64,000 nucleotides of DNA from Nymphaea colorata (lineage: Eukaryota; Streptophyta; Magnoliopsida; Nymphaeales; Nymphaeaceae). The DNA lies in assembly GCF_008831285.2 (NCBI RefSeq), contig NC_045141.1, positions 19,588,848-19,652,847 of the forward strand, given 5' to 3'. The position numbers and the translations under genes were made by a program. The notes under the pieces were generated by a model. The model saw only the letters and a program-made list of their open reading frames with translations. It was not told the origin of the DNA and made no database searches. Positions 23,770 to 36,614 of this stretch are shown piece by piece (the first letter of the stretch is position 1; every line of letters starts with the position of its first letter).

Positions 23770-25355
23770 ATGTATATATATATATATATATATACACTTT
23801 GTTTTTCTGGGACAGTGCTTGTAAGGAGGGAGTTGTTCATGTGCCATGGCATGGTGTGCTATGACATGGTGGGACAGTTGAATTGTCCAAATCTAAAAAA
23901 TTGATCCAGTTCCGGTTAAGCACATGTTTTGAAAAAATAGAATTAATGGGATCTGAAGACCCGAAAGCGTAAAAGCAAATCTCATAACTAGACCACTCTT
24001 GAGTATAGAATAAGGTTACAAACGGATCGGATCTGGAAGATAAATAAGGATTTGGATCAGACTGGAGCGGATCATGTCCGACCCGTTGAGAGTTCCGATA
24101 CCACAAGGTGCCAGAATCCCCCAGACAGTGTGCCCTGCTACTGGTGTCTTATTTACCAACCTTATCGATGTCACGCTTTTGATTTAAAAAGTATTTATAT
24201 CTTTACTTAATCAGCCCACTGAAAGACAACTGGTATTATTCAATTGGTTTCACAAAATTTTTAGGCTGATTTCTTCTATTTCGTAAGCGAAATATTTCGA
24301 AATGCTTTGGATTTGGTAAGTTCTTTTCTTTTTTCGCCCACACGAGTGGCCAAAAAGATAAAGAATCGACTATTTTTTTTTTTTATTTTCGAGAAAAAAA
24401 AGAAGCGAAGGGGGACAAAAACTGTGTGAACGTGCGGTGGACTTGTGGGGCTCTCGGGACAGATGACGGTCAACCAACTTTTCTTTTCAGGGCTTTTTAT
24501 CGCCACAGGTGGACATATTTGGGCTTTGACTGTTTGAAAGAACCGGTTTTTCCTGATCGAACCGGGTTTGGTGAGTGGGTTGGAGTTAAAAAACGATTCG
24601 GTTGTGAGGACACAGAGGCCTCATTTAGATCCACACCGGAACTTTTAGGTTCCGATTCACAGCCGGGCTCCAGGACGTCTCGGAGTCAATGCCAGGGCCA
24701 AGCCTCTTTCGGTAATTCCGAGCTAAAAGCAGCATTGCATTGCCTTTTGAGCGTAGGACTCACGTCAGGACATGAGGCGCACGTGCTAAGCGGGAAAGTG
24801 GTGTCATCACACGCGTGCAAATTTCCCACAGCGTTACGTTGGTCCCACGTGGACGGATCCCTGCACCAAAGGGCGACGTGCGTCTCACGAAAGTCCCCAA
24901 CACACCAAGAAGAAGACCATTCTACCCTTCATTTTCTGGAGTCATTTTTTTTCATCTAAACTTAAAAGAGCTTTTTGGCCGCCTTGACCCAGCTGTGCGC
25001 GCTCAAGTCTCAACCCAAGCCAAGCTGAAACGAGTCAGGGTCCGAGCCAGAGCTGGACCGCGTCACATTCCTTTGCTGCGTCCACGGGTTTCGAGTTAGC
25101 AACTTCGCTCGTGGCAACCGCTGGCCGGTCCCATTAGGCCACACTCAGGGTTAGAGCGAGCTAATTACTGAGCTTTATTAATAAGAAGTGGAACGGAAAC
25201 CAGCTAAGCTGAGAAGGACAACAAGGTAATTTGGGAGGTGCGGTGAGCGACACTTACTTAACCAGGCTATCGTGTTAACGTGGCTAACCGCGGTTAAGGC
25301 GGGAAGGTATTAAAGGGCTGGGAAAAATTTTGGCGTGGTTTGACCTCGAGGACGT
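22700..25355. other. Intergenic spacer, no supported gene
   Basis: Contains (CT)n at 22886-22914 and (CT)n(ATCT)n(TA)n at about 23737-23793. Several GC-richer stretches (24420-25100) have moderately long but unrecognised frames, for example 24426-24959 plus. No domain is visible, and opposite-strand frames overlap. The right end is the promoter of the next gene. Confidence 0.5.
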
Positions 25356-25359
25356 CTCG

Positions 25360-25366
25360 TATAAAC
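25360..25366 (+). promoter_or_regulatory. TATA box candidate of the HRGP-family gene
   Basis: TATAAAC about 320 bp upstream of the start codon at 25689. A telo-box-like AAACCCTAG at 25466-25474 lies downstream in the presumed leader, in a CT-rich stretch typical of plant 5' UTRs. Confidence 0.5.
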
Positions 25367-25688
25367 AGCGGAGGCTTTTTCCACGTTTCGTCTTCGCTTT
25401 AGCTTCTCTTCTTTATCTGCAACTTCTTTCTTCCCTGTCGAAAGTTTTTGTTTACTTTCCTCTCGAAACCCTAGAAAGCTTCCAGCCGATCGCCTTTGCT
25501 TCGACGTTGTCGGGAGGCGGACCTGCGGGATTCTTTGCCGGCGCTTTTCCCGGGAGGATTTCGGGTTTCCGAACGGCCTTCTCTGGCGGACTCGTGGTCT
25601 CGGTCTCGGTCTCGGTCTCCTGGCGGGGCGATCTCCCTCCGAGGACGGGGTTTTTCGCGGGGAACTGGGAGGGGTTTGGTGGGGAGAG

Positions 25689-28600
25689 ATGAGAGGAGTG
25701 CTGCCGAACAATGGGAACAACAGCGTTGAGACGATCAACGCTGCCGCTCGCGCGATCGTGTCCGCGGAGCGGCGAGTTCAGCAGCCCACGGTTCAGGTGA
25801 ATTCTTCAATCCTTTTTAGGTTTTTCTTCAGAAATGAGAGATTTAGGAGATTTTGTTCTTCTTCCAATTGAATGGGAGTTTGGGTTTGAGGTGTGGAGGG
25901 TGTGTATTGCCTCCGCTGATTTGTTCGATTTTTCTGCTTGTTTTAGTGTTTCCGGATCTGGTTTTGGGCATCTAATTTGGTACTTTTCCTGTGGAGTTGA
26001 GGATATCGATGTGTGATCTTGAGAATTTATTGAAGAATAACTGAATCTGAGTTCTCCGTGCACATTACTTTGTTTGGCCATCTGTTTTCGGTGTTAAGAC
26101 GCCTTTTTTAACTCATTTTGTTAATTGGTTTGTTGGTTGGATATGCTTGCTGTTCAACAAATGGTCATTCCTTGCTTTTGTTTTATTTGATTTCTTTTAG
26201 CCTGTGTCGCCTCTTCGTCTCTAGAAGGGTGGCTAATCATAAAGGATGATCAGGAGTCCTTGAGGCCCTGAGGGTATTGGTAGTAAGCAAGGTTGATCCA
26301 ATGGATATGCTGAAGCCACTTTAATTATGTAGTCCTTTAGTTAAATTATTCCTTCATGCAGTGGCTCCTTATCGTGTCTCCTCGGCTGATTTGTTCAATT
26401 CATCATTGGTTAAGTCACCATGTCTTGTGGCTTCGGAACATTTTTTAGACAGCCTGGCTCTTTTCAGTTGCAACCGAGCACCTGAAAGGCTGAACCTGCT
26501 AACATACGTCTTGCTGTCAATTTGGCTCTCTTTATCTCTTACTCAGTTCCTTTATCTGCTTGATTTTTTCTAAGAGTGGACCAAATCCAGCTATGAATCA
26601 TGCTTTCTAGTTGTCAAGTCTTGCGAAAAAAATATGAAAAAATGCAAATACTAAGGGAGATGGAGAATGTTGTAACAGAATAATACTGCTCAAATTAATG
26701 AACGTGCAACCTATGAAGTTAAAAATGAACAACGGATGGGTGTTCATTGATCCATGTGTGATCTAAGCATGAGCACCATGCACATCTTAGGTGTTTTTTT
26801 TTTAAGAATTCCAAGTTGTTGGAATCTCAAGAAAGGTTAGATAAAAATTTGAAGTTGTTTATCTGTTTGATCACAGTTTCTGGATTTTGTTAAGATGTTA
26901 AGATGGGTGTAGAATGTAGGATGCGATGTGTAATCACAGTTTCACTTTCTCTCTGTTGCATGGCAAATTTTGAATTTACTACCAATTCCATGCTCTCAAG
27001 TTCAAGATGGAATGTGAGTACAATTTGTCCTATGTGGGCATCGAAAAATGGGGATTTAAGAAAAGCAAATAAGCCTGAGTCCGATAGCCGGTAGGAATGA
27101 ATGGGAGGCCCCAGTAAGTGTTTGTCTCCTTTAACTTGAAAAAGAATTGGCTCTAGTCTTTTAAAACATTTATAAGGAAGCGCTATGATGCAGTTTGATT
27201 GATATTTATTACTGAGCTTCTCATAACAGTGACCTTGTAGTGTAAGAGTTCCTGATTTGTTTGTGGTCTGTTTCAACTCTTTTATGTTAGCTATGTCTGC
27301 TAGTTCATTAGTCCAATTTCCATAGAATATCTTCTGGCCTGAGGCCGGTTTCATAGAGAAGTCAATAATCAACAATCAGCAATTTTATTTTCCTGACATG
27401 GTATTCTTGTTGTGCTCTAATCTGACAGAAGAGGAGATGGGTTGGTTGTTTGAGCGTGTACTGGTGTTTTGGATCCCATAGGCATGGCAGTCGCATTGGT
27501 CATGCAGTGATCCTTCCAGATGCATCATCTGAAAATAGTGCCTCTACTGGTAATGCCGTTCCTGCTGGTGATGGTCAGGGCCATGTCCCAATGCCACCAC
27601 TTCCTTTTATTGCTCCTCCATCTTCGCCTGCATCATTCCTTCAATCTGAACCTCCAACTGCTGCACAGTCACCTGGTGGTCTTCTTTCCCTTTGTTCACT
27701 TTCCTCCAACGTTTACTCTCCAGTTGGGCACTCCATTTTTGCAATTGGCCCCTATGCACATGAGACACAGTTAGTTTCTCCCCCAGTTTTCTCTACCTTC
27801 ACCACCGAGCCTTCCACAGCTCCCTTTACACCACCTCCAGAATCTGTCCATGTGACCACCCCCTCATCACCAGAGGTGCCCTTTGCTAAGCTAGTGTCTT
27901 CTGCATTGGATGCTAAGCGCAAAAATGACAAGGCTTCAACCTTTCCTTTATCTTTTGCACCTCTTCAATATTCCGAGTTTCAGGCTTACCAGCTGTATCC
28001 AGGGAGCCCAATCGGGCATCTCATATCCCCTAGCTCTGCAATTTCTGGTTCTGGTACATCTTCTCCATTTCCCGACATTGAGTTTTCTTCCAACTCCTTT
28101 CCTGTCTCTGCTTCAGCTGTCCTGTCTCAGGTCTATGACCCGCCAAAGTTGTGCAGTGCTAACGCACATACCAACACAGAGAAGTCTGCTGGGCGGGAGC
28201 ATCCAAATTCCAGCTTCTCTGAGCTCCGTGCACATATATTGCTCAATGCCAAGGCGAATGATTGCAGTCAAGATGGTGCTGTGTTTGTGAAAAGAATACC
28301 CCAACTGGTCGCCACTGGCGATGTGGCAGGTGGCTTTGTAGATGAGCAACTGGTTGACCATAGGGTTTCCTTTGCATTGTGCACACCGGAAGTGAGCTGC
28401 AAGGCGGCAGATCGTGGAGATGGGGAAGGATGTATGCCTGAATCCCCAGTGCTTATGGCTGTAAGCAGGAGGCTTTCCAGTGAATCCAATGCCTCAAAGT
28501 TGGATTTGTGGTTGGAGAAGCCAAGAGGAAGATTGGAGGATCATTGTTCTGCTGCTGAAAATTCAGGCACGGTGTCCGCTGGTGTTGTTACCAGTGACAG

Positions 28601-28811
28601 GGCTGCGGATGATGCATCAGATGGTTCGCCACATCTGGTTGAATCTGTGGATCTGTCGGTTTCTAAGGAGTTCAAGTTTGACAATGCAGATGGAGCGATA
28701 GGGCCGGCCACGATCACCAGCTCCGAGTGGTGGGCGAATGAGAAACTGGGTGCAAAGGCAGGATCCAAAAACTGGGCATTCTTCCCCATGATGCAGCCGG
28801 GCTTCAGCTAA
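25689..28811 (+). CDS. Plant 'hydroxyproline-rich glycoprotein family' protein of unknown function
   Basis: Two exons, 25689-25796 and 27429-28811, encode 496 aa. The junction (CAG|GTGAAT ... GACAG|AAG) is in phase 0. The N terminus (NNSVETINAAARAIVSAE, then QKRRWVGCLSVYWCFGS and IGHAV) is the hallmark of an Arabidopsis family that includes At4g25620 and At5g52430 (recognised from memory). Its members are annotated as hydroxyproline-rich because of Pro/Ser-rich stretches, but they lack a signal peptide and are not typical wall HRGPs. Here residues about 85-200 are rich in PP, SP and TP. A conserved mid-region (QLYPGSPIGHLISPSS) and a C-terminal SSEWWANEKLG / NWAFFPMMQPG block are present. The biochemical role is unknown. 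Intron 1 is 1.6 kb. Confidence 0.88.
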
Positions 28812-29340
28812 TGGATGGAGAAAGAGAGAACAAAGTGCAGCTGGTTTTCTGCTGTTCGACTGGAAATCAGCTCCCACTTTTTGGCCCTGACATGTTGTTC
28901 AAGTGAACAGTTGAAAGATGTGAAAGATTCCACCAAGACTCCGAAAACAGGATTCTGGCCATGGAAGGAAAACACGGCTCGCGGGACTCTTGGTGGAGGA
29001 AGCTGCTTATTAGACGACGACCGGCAAACTGAATCAGGAAATAAGCTGCTTTGTTGTATAAACTGGCAACTATTTCTCTCTTCTACAAGACAGAAATACT
29101 GATAAAAAGCTGGCTAAAATGAGTAGATATGGGGATTAGGTTGAGGGCTGTTACCTCTGAGCATACAGGAAGAGTAAAACAGGGGATCTTTGGGGGTTTT
29201 ATTTTTGTTTGGTAACATGTTTAGGGTTTCAGTACATGCTCTTTCTTTTCTCTGATAGCTATTTGTGTATACCTGAACACGGTGGGAGGATTGATCATGT
29301 TTACTTGTCTTGTTTTCAAAAAAAAAAAAAAAAAAAAATC
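28812..29340 (+). other. 3' UTR and downstream of the HRGP-family gene, with A20 tract
   Basis: Sequence after the stop codon probably contains the 3' UTR. It ends near a genomic run of about 20 A at 29319-29338. Because the gene has an intron, the A-run is not evidence for a processed copy. Confidence 0.45.
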
Positions 29341-31558
29341 ATAGTATGAGAACTGAGCTTCGTCGTTCTGCTTTTGCGTTGGGGAATGAATTCTTTTCCC
29401 AATACGTTGAATGGGAGAATTGAGGGAGCCGTAATGGTGGGCACAGCGGGCGGGCCAACCGTCTCTAGGTTGTTGGGGGACTTACCTCTATCAATCCCCA
29501 GTTTTTGGCAGATCTCCTGCCTATAGTCTGAACTGATATATTATTCTTTGCTTCTGAAAGGGTGTTGCTTTGGGAATATTCTTTGAGAGCGGCACGTGTG
29601 TCTGAACCAGGTCTTGTGTGCGGGACGGGGTGTCCGGGACAAGATGGTGGTAGGAGTACCAGGCCTGCTGCTAGGTGGTCCACCGTCATATGACAAACCT
29701 TGTTCCGGACGGCATTCGAATGCTTGAGTACAACTTGGAACAACTCGTGAGTCATTCATGCCGGCCCATTCTGTTGGCACGCAATCGCATGGTACACCCT
29801 TTCTGATATGGGTAATGGGCGTCTTATTTGACTGTAACAAAATGGACAGATGAGGATCCGATGTCGACAAATCTTGCTAAGACTTGCAAATTGCAATGTC
29901 CTGGACAGGGACATAAATGGCATGGGACAAAAATCTCGCCAAAGCAACTGTCGCTGGAACAGAATTCTCTGCTTCTTTAACTTATGGCATGTGTTCGTTT
30001 CGCGACAAAATCTTCTCGTGCTCTCTGTCCCTTCAAGTTCCTGTACTAAAGTCTACATATTCAATCTTTAGGATCCGGGAAAACAAGATCTGCATGATAT
30101 TAACAGAGTATGCAAAATATGTGTTCATTTCGTAGACAAAAAGAAGGATTCTTAAGAATCGATCCTCTCTTCCTAATTAGGAAGAATTGTAATAGAAGAT
30201 TGTTGTTTGATTCGGCTTTTCACAGATCAAATTACCCGATGGCTCAGGTGTGAGGGGTCATAGTGAGGATGGTGTGGGTTGTCTTGGGGTTGAGGCTTTA
30301 TGCTAAGCATGAAAAGGCAGGCTGTTTGGTTGCAGAAATACTTTGTGAATATTTCATAAAACTATTCATAAAATGAATTTGATTTATGGAGCACTAAAAT
30401 AAATGTTCCATTAATATGAATCTCCATGTTAGATTCAATGGAACGAGTTCACAAAGCATTATGACAAACGACCCCCAAGTGTACCAAATTAGACATCCAC
30501 CCATGCCTGTCCTTAAACCTTCGTTCGAATAAATCATCGGATTCCACTCTGATGTTCCCTTCGTTTCATTTTCCAAGTTCAATAGAAAATCGTGGACTAT
30601 CGTCGGGTTGGGGAATGAACCATCGAGTTCAGCTACAGGTGGAAGTGCAGTTCAAGCTGATGACGTCTTCAATGTTTGCGCTCGAGGAATTTCAAGTTCG
30701 GGAAAATTCGTTTCGAGTCTCATGAAACGGTCAGATGCAAACGGGATAAATTGGAAGGGACGACTGCAGCATGTTAAGATGGGTACCTTTTCACTGCAAT
30801 GCTGGACAAGCTAGAAAATGAAACGTATTACTACCTGGTGAAGTTGACAGAGAGAGATTCTGGACACTGATTTACGTTCAGAATCTTCAGATTCGGATGG
30901 ACTACACAAACTGTAACTGCATTGTTTGATTTGCTCATCCGTTTTTGTTCTTCTGCGAACTCAGACGAATTTTCAAGCAAAGCCTAATTAGATCAGCAGA
31001 TGATCCCATGGATGTGGAGTACGTTCCTGATCCTGCTCTTACATGCTCGAGAAGATGCATTTACGCTGCAATCATCCACTGATCTTCCTTGGTTTCAAAC
31101 CACCCACCGTCCTTATTCTAGATGACATGCAAGTTCTGGAGAAAGTTTTGGTTAATGCGTTCTGCTTCGCTTGCCTGAAAATGTTTTGTTCCTTCAAATT
31201 TGAACCGTTCACAAGACTGACCTTGTCACTCCGCGACCAACTTTCTTAAATGCAAGAAACACATTTCACTTGCCACCAATCCCACATGGTTCTTAAAATG
31301 CGCAAGAACATGAAGTTCAAGGAGCCTTCACTCGAGTCATACTTACAATAGCTTAAATGATTAAATGCATACATGTTTAAAGTTGCTTGCCACAAACATT
31401 GGGAAGCAAGCACATACAAGCACATTAAGAAAAGAAGGAAACCAAATAAGGCAATGAAAGCGGGAGCAACACTATCCTAATGCCATAGTGAAAGGAAGAA
31501 CAATGAACCCCAAATACTTTTCTCTCTGTCATCAGCTTGCTACCAACAATTAAAAGCC
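29341..31558. other. Convergent intergenic region, no supported gene
   Basis: Lies between the plus-strand HRGP-family gene and the minus-strand BAHD gene. Overlapping unrecognised frames at 29465-29870 (minus) and short frames at 30608-30814 and 31043-31249 (plus) have no recognisable domain. The right 200 bp should contain the 3' UTR of the BAHD gene. Confidence 0.45.
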
Positions 31559-34500
31559 TCAAACAGCACAACCCGTAAGGAACTGTTCATCAGCCTCCAA
31601 CTTCTTCATCGTCTCAGCCTCCAGGGTGATCTCTGCATCCACACTCCTCCCCCCTTCCTTCCCTGCATACAAGTACATCATGCCATCAAACTTGTTGTTG
31701 GACCCGCTCCTGACGGAATCCGGCGAGCCCCAGCCGAAGTCCACCTCGTAGACCTTGAACCTCGGCGAGCTGCCGACGGCCACACAGTTGATCCCGGCAT
31801 CCTTGTAGTTGTAGAGCTTTGGCGCCTTCTCCCACTCCGTCGACTTTGCGTCAATGGCTGCCGCATTATGGGAATTGATCAGCTGGTGGAGCAGGCCAGC
31901 GCCATACTCGGCCGGCTGGGCTAGCAGCATGCCGCTGGCAGTAACCGTGTAGATGCCTTGAATTAGATTTCCGAAGTAGTTGTCTGACATTGGTGGCTCC
32001 AACCTCTTCCTGCAAAATTGAACAGATTTAAGTTGCATGTGTAAATTGAACACATTAATCAATGAAAGCCGACTGCAGGAACTTGGATCTATCTGAATTG
32101 AATGATGAACTCAGAATAGACTCCAGACAGGATGAAGGCTCTTAGTTTATTTTAAAAATTGATGAAATGAATTATAATTTGCAGAAGAACTATATCCTAA
32201 CATGAAATTTCTCCAAACAAGAAATCTTTGTTAACCACAAGATGATCATTGTTTTCAAACATGACTTTGAAGGAATATGGTCCTTTTAGCTTCTTTACAT
32301 ACATAGGTTTCACTAAAATTGATTCATGAGTTACTGAAACTAAAGTTGGTAGGCAAGCTAGCTTCTTGCGTGACAAAGTGAAAGCAATTAACGTGTTTCA
32401 GATACATGCATCTTAGCTTCTCAACCATGAACCTGAATTTCAATCCATTTTTTTCCCAAGAAAACAGCACAAGCAACACGATGAGTACCATTTAAAGTGA
32501 CAGAAAAATGGCAAAGTAAAAATATTACAGCAGCACTAAATTAACTTAATTTTCTCATGGCTATGCTATGTCTGAAATTTACCATGGTAACTTCAATTCG
32601 TTAGTTTGCTGATCCAATCATGAGGCAGGGAACTTATTAAATCTAACTAAATGGACCTTAACCTTCTGGACATCTGATCAAAACCTGCTGCATCTTTGAA
32701 ATCCCTACCTGCAGTCAACGAAGAGGGTGAACACTGTGTATGATTCCGGTGGCAGCTCACGGGCACGGATCACAGAACGCCAGACGTGCACGCCGAGTGC
32801 CTGGAAGGATGAGAATGGCTTCTGGTCCGGTTCAAGGTGCGCATTGACCTGAGCCTTGATCTTGTCAAGCACCTCCTCAGAGAAATGGAAGATCTTCTCT
32901 CTCATGGGCTTGGAGGGTGGCTTGACCTCACCATTCTGGTGGGCAGGCCCATCGCCATTGGCAATATGGGCAGTGAGTGGGGGAAGGTCGAGCTTCAAGC
33001 GTGTGTTGCGGGCCTTGGTGCGGTCGTGGAAGGGGAGGAGGGAGATGGTGGTCAAGCCCCGGGCTAGCTCCGCCCACGAGCTCATGAAGTGCCATGTTGA
33101 GTTCCCGTCCAGTATGACATGGTTGAATGAGCACCCCAGCGCCATCCCATCCTTCAGCTTGGTTACCTACACACAGACAAACGAAAGTGAGCTAACAAAG
33201 TTTGGAGATAGCGAAGCCAATCCAATGCTTAAGATCTGATAGGCTTTTTCAAGGAACTAGACAAAAGATTATCAAGCAGAGAGGTTCTATAATAAGAGGT
33301 CCATACATCTCAGATCCAAATAGCTTAAAAGACAGAAGAAAGCTCCCTTGCATCTCTGACACGAGGGATTAAAACTGATCTTAGAAGCTCCGGCGTCAAG
33401 AATCGAAATCATTGAGGTTGAGGATGGTTCTGAGATCTGGATTCAGCATGGGAGCTGATTGGGATCCTAAGCAAACCCATTTCTCTGCAGTTAAAGCCTG
33501 GAGCTGGATCCGGCTGAAATATATCACCACCGCCACCACGCTGGTGGCAATCAATTGCACCCAGCTCACCTTTAGATGACGGCAATCAATGGCAGCCATT
33601 AAAAGCGGGCCCAATTCTGCGACAATGGTTGCCGTGGACGGTGGCTATTCATGACCAAAAAAACACCGGCAAGTTACAAAGAGGCGGCGGCAGCACACCA
33701 CTCACCTGAGGTGAACAGACGACGACTGTATGAAGTGGTCTGTTGTGTTTAAATTAGCCATATAGAGTGTCCACACCACCCATGCCAATGTTTTATAACG
33801 CATCCAATCAATCAATTGTAATAATATCATAGATCAATGACCCTCGATTAAATTTTTTTAACTATGCCACTGCCCAGAAGCCGGAGCCTCCTTTTAATTC
33901 CTTTTGTCGGAATTTAGAGCATGTTTCGTGATTTGGGTGGCTGCGGCACTCGCTATCATTCTATAAGAATCAAAATCGCTATCGTTCCATAAGAATCGAA
34001 CTGTGTAGGTTGCTCCACCAACTATGCTATACACATGGCTTGCTTGTATTCCAAAACTATATAAATAAATGACAAGTGCATGTGCAGGCTCCCTAATCTT
34101 TCACTCCCAGGTGAAGAGACCTTGAACATATGGGCTTGGGTTCTGGATCAAAATTTTCAACCAAGTCCAGATCCAATTTAGCTTCATATCAGCTCTCGCA
34201 GACCCGACTTCCGGTCGGCTAGGATGGAAATTCTTTTACTTGTTTTAAATTTATTAATTGCTAAATAATTTGAAGTGGGCATTTTAGGTATTTTAAATTG
34301 TTGGAACTAATTTTTGTTCCTTTTTCCGTTGTCGTCAGGCAATAAATGAAGTGACAGAGGGTTTGGTGAACGGTGATAAGCAGATAACAATTAATAAGGC
34401 ATTTTTTTTGCATTATGGGCATTAGACCACATTCGCCAAGAAAAATGACTGAACTGCCCTCGGAGGTCTGCCGTTGAACCACCTTTTTGGGCAAAAAAAA

Positions 34501-35326
34501 AACATTTCAATTTTTTTTCAGCAAGAAAAAACCAAAAAAAAAGAAATACTCGGCAAACCTACATTATTTTATATGAATAATTCAGAGTACGAAATCACAT
34601 TCAACCGCAAAAAGAAGAAAACAATTTGCGATTGTGGATTTTACGTCGCTGCATGAGTTGAAAAACTTTCAGAGTTCGCAATTTCAGTTTCTTCATGGTA
34701 GTTTTCCGGTTTAAATGAAAAAGGCTGGACCGCCAATGATATTTTTGCGTTCCGGAACACAATGAACGCGTGTCGCGAAGGCAGACAGAGCAGAATTCAT
34801 TACTGCGGTGTCTCTACGTACCGCAAATGACGGGAACACCCTCACTGTAAGAAGGGAGGACATTCGGGGGTAGAGGAATGGCGGGACTTGCCTGAACAGC
34901 GAGCAGCGGGAGTTCGCGCCCCTCGTGGTTCTGAACTCCGGCGTACGGCACGATGTCCTGGAGCAGCGGCGAGGCGTCGGAGGCGGCGAGTTCGGAGAGG
35001 TGGACGTCCTCGGCGGCGGAGACGACGAACTCGGCCCCCCGGTCGTTGCAGTCCACCTGGAGGACGCCCTCCTCGTCCTGGACGAGCTTGCCGGCCAGCG
35101 GGTAGAAGTAGCCGAGGACCTCCGCGAGGCTCTTCTCCAGGGACTCCACCGCCTTCTCGAACTCTCCTTCCTCGGCGCCCACCTTGTAGAGGAGCACCTT
35201 CTGGTTGTAGTAGAAGGTGACGTAAGGGAGGTCGAAGGTGAGCAGCGGGCACGTCTCCTTCGCGGCCTTAACCGCCGGAACAACCATGCTCTTCCTCCGT
35301 CTCGTGATCGCCGGACAAGGAGCCAT
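31559..35326 (-). CDS. DCR: BAHD acyltransferase, DCR-like (cutin biosynthesis)
   Basis: Soluble acyl-CoA-dependent acyltransferase of the BAHD family, closest by eye to DEFECTIVE IN CUTICULAR RIDGES, which is needed for incorporation of dihydroxypalmitate into cutin. Exons, minus strand: 34892-35326, 32709-33166, 31559-32009, giving 447 aa, all in phase. The catalytic HxxxD motif is HVILD (His161-Asp165). The structural DFGWG motif is at 388-392. DCR-like signatures include TKLKDGMALGCSFNH, STWHFMSSWAEL, YFGNLIQG, KDAGINCVAVGSSPRFKVYE and SGSNNKFDGMMYLY. The first exon is much more GC-rich than its surroundings. Intron 1 appears to start with GC (CAG|GCAAGT) and end in TAG. The start at 35326 was chosen as the first ATG downstream of a TATA box; Met at 35286 is an alternative. 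Confidence 0.9.
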
Positions 35327-35435
35327 GGCTGCTTCTGCCTTCGTCGTTTGAAGAGGGCAGCAGAGGAATCTTGGGTAGCACGGGAAGAGAGGGATGGAGG
35401 AGTCGGAACGAAGAACGTAATGGTGGCGGTGCTGT

Positions 35436-35442
35436 ACTTATA
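35436..35442 (-). promoter_or_regulatory. TATA box of the DCR-like gene
   Basis: TATAAGT on the minus strand, about 110 bp upstream of the start codon at 35326, in a CT-rich context. Confidence 0.6.
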
Positions 35443-36614
35443 GAGGGCCTCAGACGTTGGTTGGGAGCATTTAATTCGTTCATCCCTCCATCGGTGATGG
35501 CGTTTGGCCTTTATTATTTTCAATTCTTCCAGCCTTCTTCTTCCAGATTTGCCGCAGGACCTCCACCTTTTTCTTCAATTGCTATATTCTTTCTACTCAT
35601 TAACCATTGGTTGATAACTATCGAATTACAAATATTACTTGAAACCGCGAACGCCGCCATTGATAGGTTGCCTCTTCACAGGGGGACAGTACCACCACTT
35701 CGCCTGCTTGTCGTCACAATTATTGACTTTGAATTCTTTCCCGTTGATGTCTGTTTTATCACTTCAAAAAGAGATCTGTAATGGCATTTCATTTCACCTT
35801 GGCAGATGGCTGTGACGGAGTTTTAGCATGCTGCCTTGCGTTTCTCCATTATCTATATGTAATTCTAGCCTCGTGTAAACAGTTTTTTGTGAGCCTGGTT
35901 TTTTTAACTTTGCAACTCCTTATTTCTTATCGAGCATTGGGCAGTAGAGATACTTTATGAGTGTTTATGTTTTTGAATATTCATTAAACACTAAAATTAT
36001 TGTTTCATAAACCTTTTTTAATTTTTGGAGCAGAATGTCCTTACTGTCAAACTACTTTTTAACGCATATAACCTACTTTTGGTGTTTCAGGTACCACTCT
36101 TATCGCACTTCAACTTGCACGTCTACCATGTTGTTGAATAAGAATTGACATTTCAAAGATTCAACAAGGAAACTTGTCACCCTCCAACACCTACCCAATC
36201 CCGTTGCGCAAATATAGTTGAAAATGGTGTTTACAGCTTTAACTTAACAAGGAGTTGCATTGATAGAACAAAAGCAAAACATTATGATTTTATCAAGAAT
36301 AGCGATTCAATGCCGACTGGTGTTATGGTATGAAACTGTAAAATAAATACTGGAGTATCTTTTGTTAGTTTGGAGCATTAATTCACATTTGATCTATATA
36401 GCCCTTCTGTCACAACAACGTGGGCTCATAAATTATATGGCGACAAGGGAAAATTGCCGTGCTTAGATGTTTTTGTTTAGAGTTTAGATGACAATAGATT
36501 CACATGTTATTGCCGGACAGTAGACCTCCAATAGACCTATCAAGGGCTCGAGCAAACTATACGTGATACATGCATACATACATAAGATGATTCTTAAAAT
36601 ATGATATCTGGCCA

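Noticed and set aside
24426-24959. 177-codon plus-strand ORF
   Set aside because: No recognisable domain; GC-rich spacer with other frames open on the same stretch. Not excluded, but unsupported.
29319-29338. A20 tract as a sign of a retroposed gene
   Set aside because: The upstream gene keeps an intron and no target duplication was seen.
29465-29870. Overlapping minus-strand ORFs of 96 and 109 codons
   Set aside because: No recognised domain, and two frames of similar length overlap; no splice context found.
34711-35523. 270-codon Arg/Ser/Thr-rich minus-strand ORF, and a 172-codon plus-strand ORF at 34925-35443
   Set aside because: Both are other-frame shadows of the GC-rich first exon of the DCR-like gene; the Arg/Ser-rich composition is typical of frame-shifted GC-rich coding DNA.
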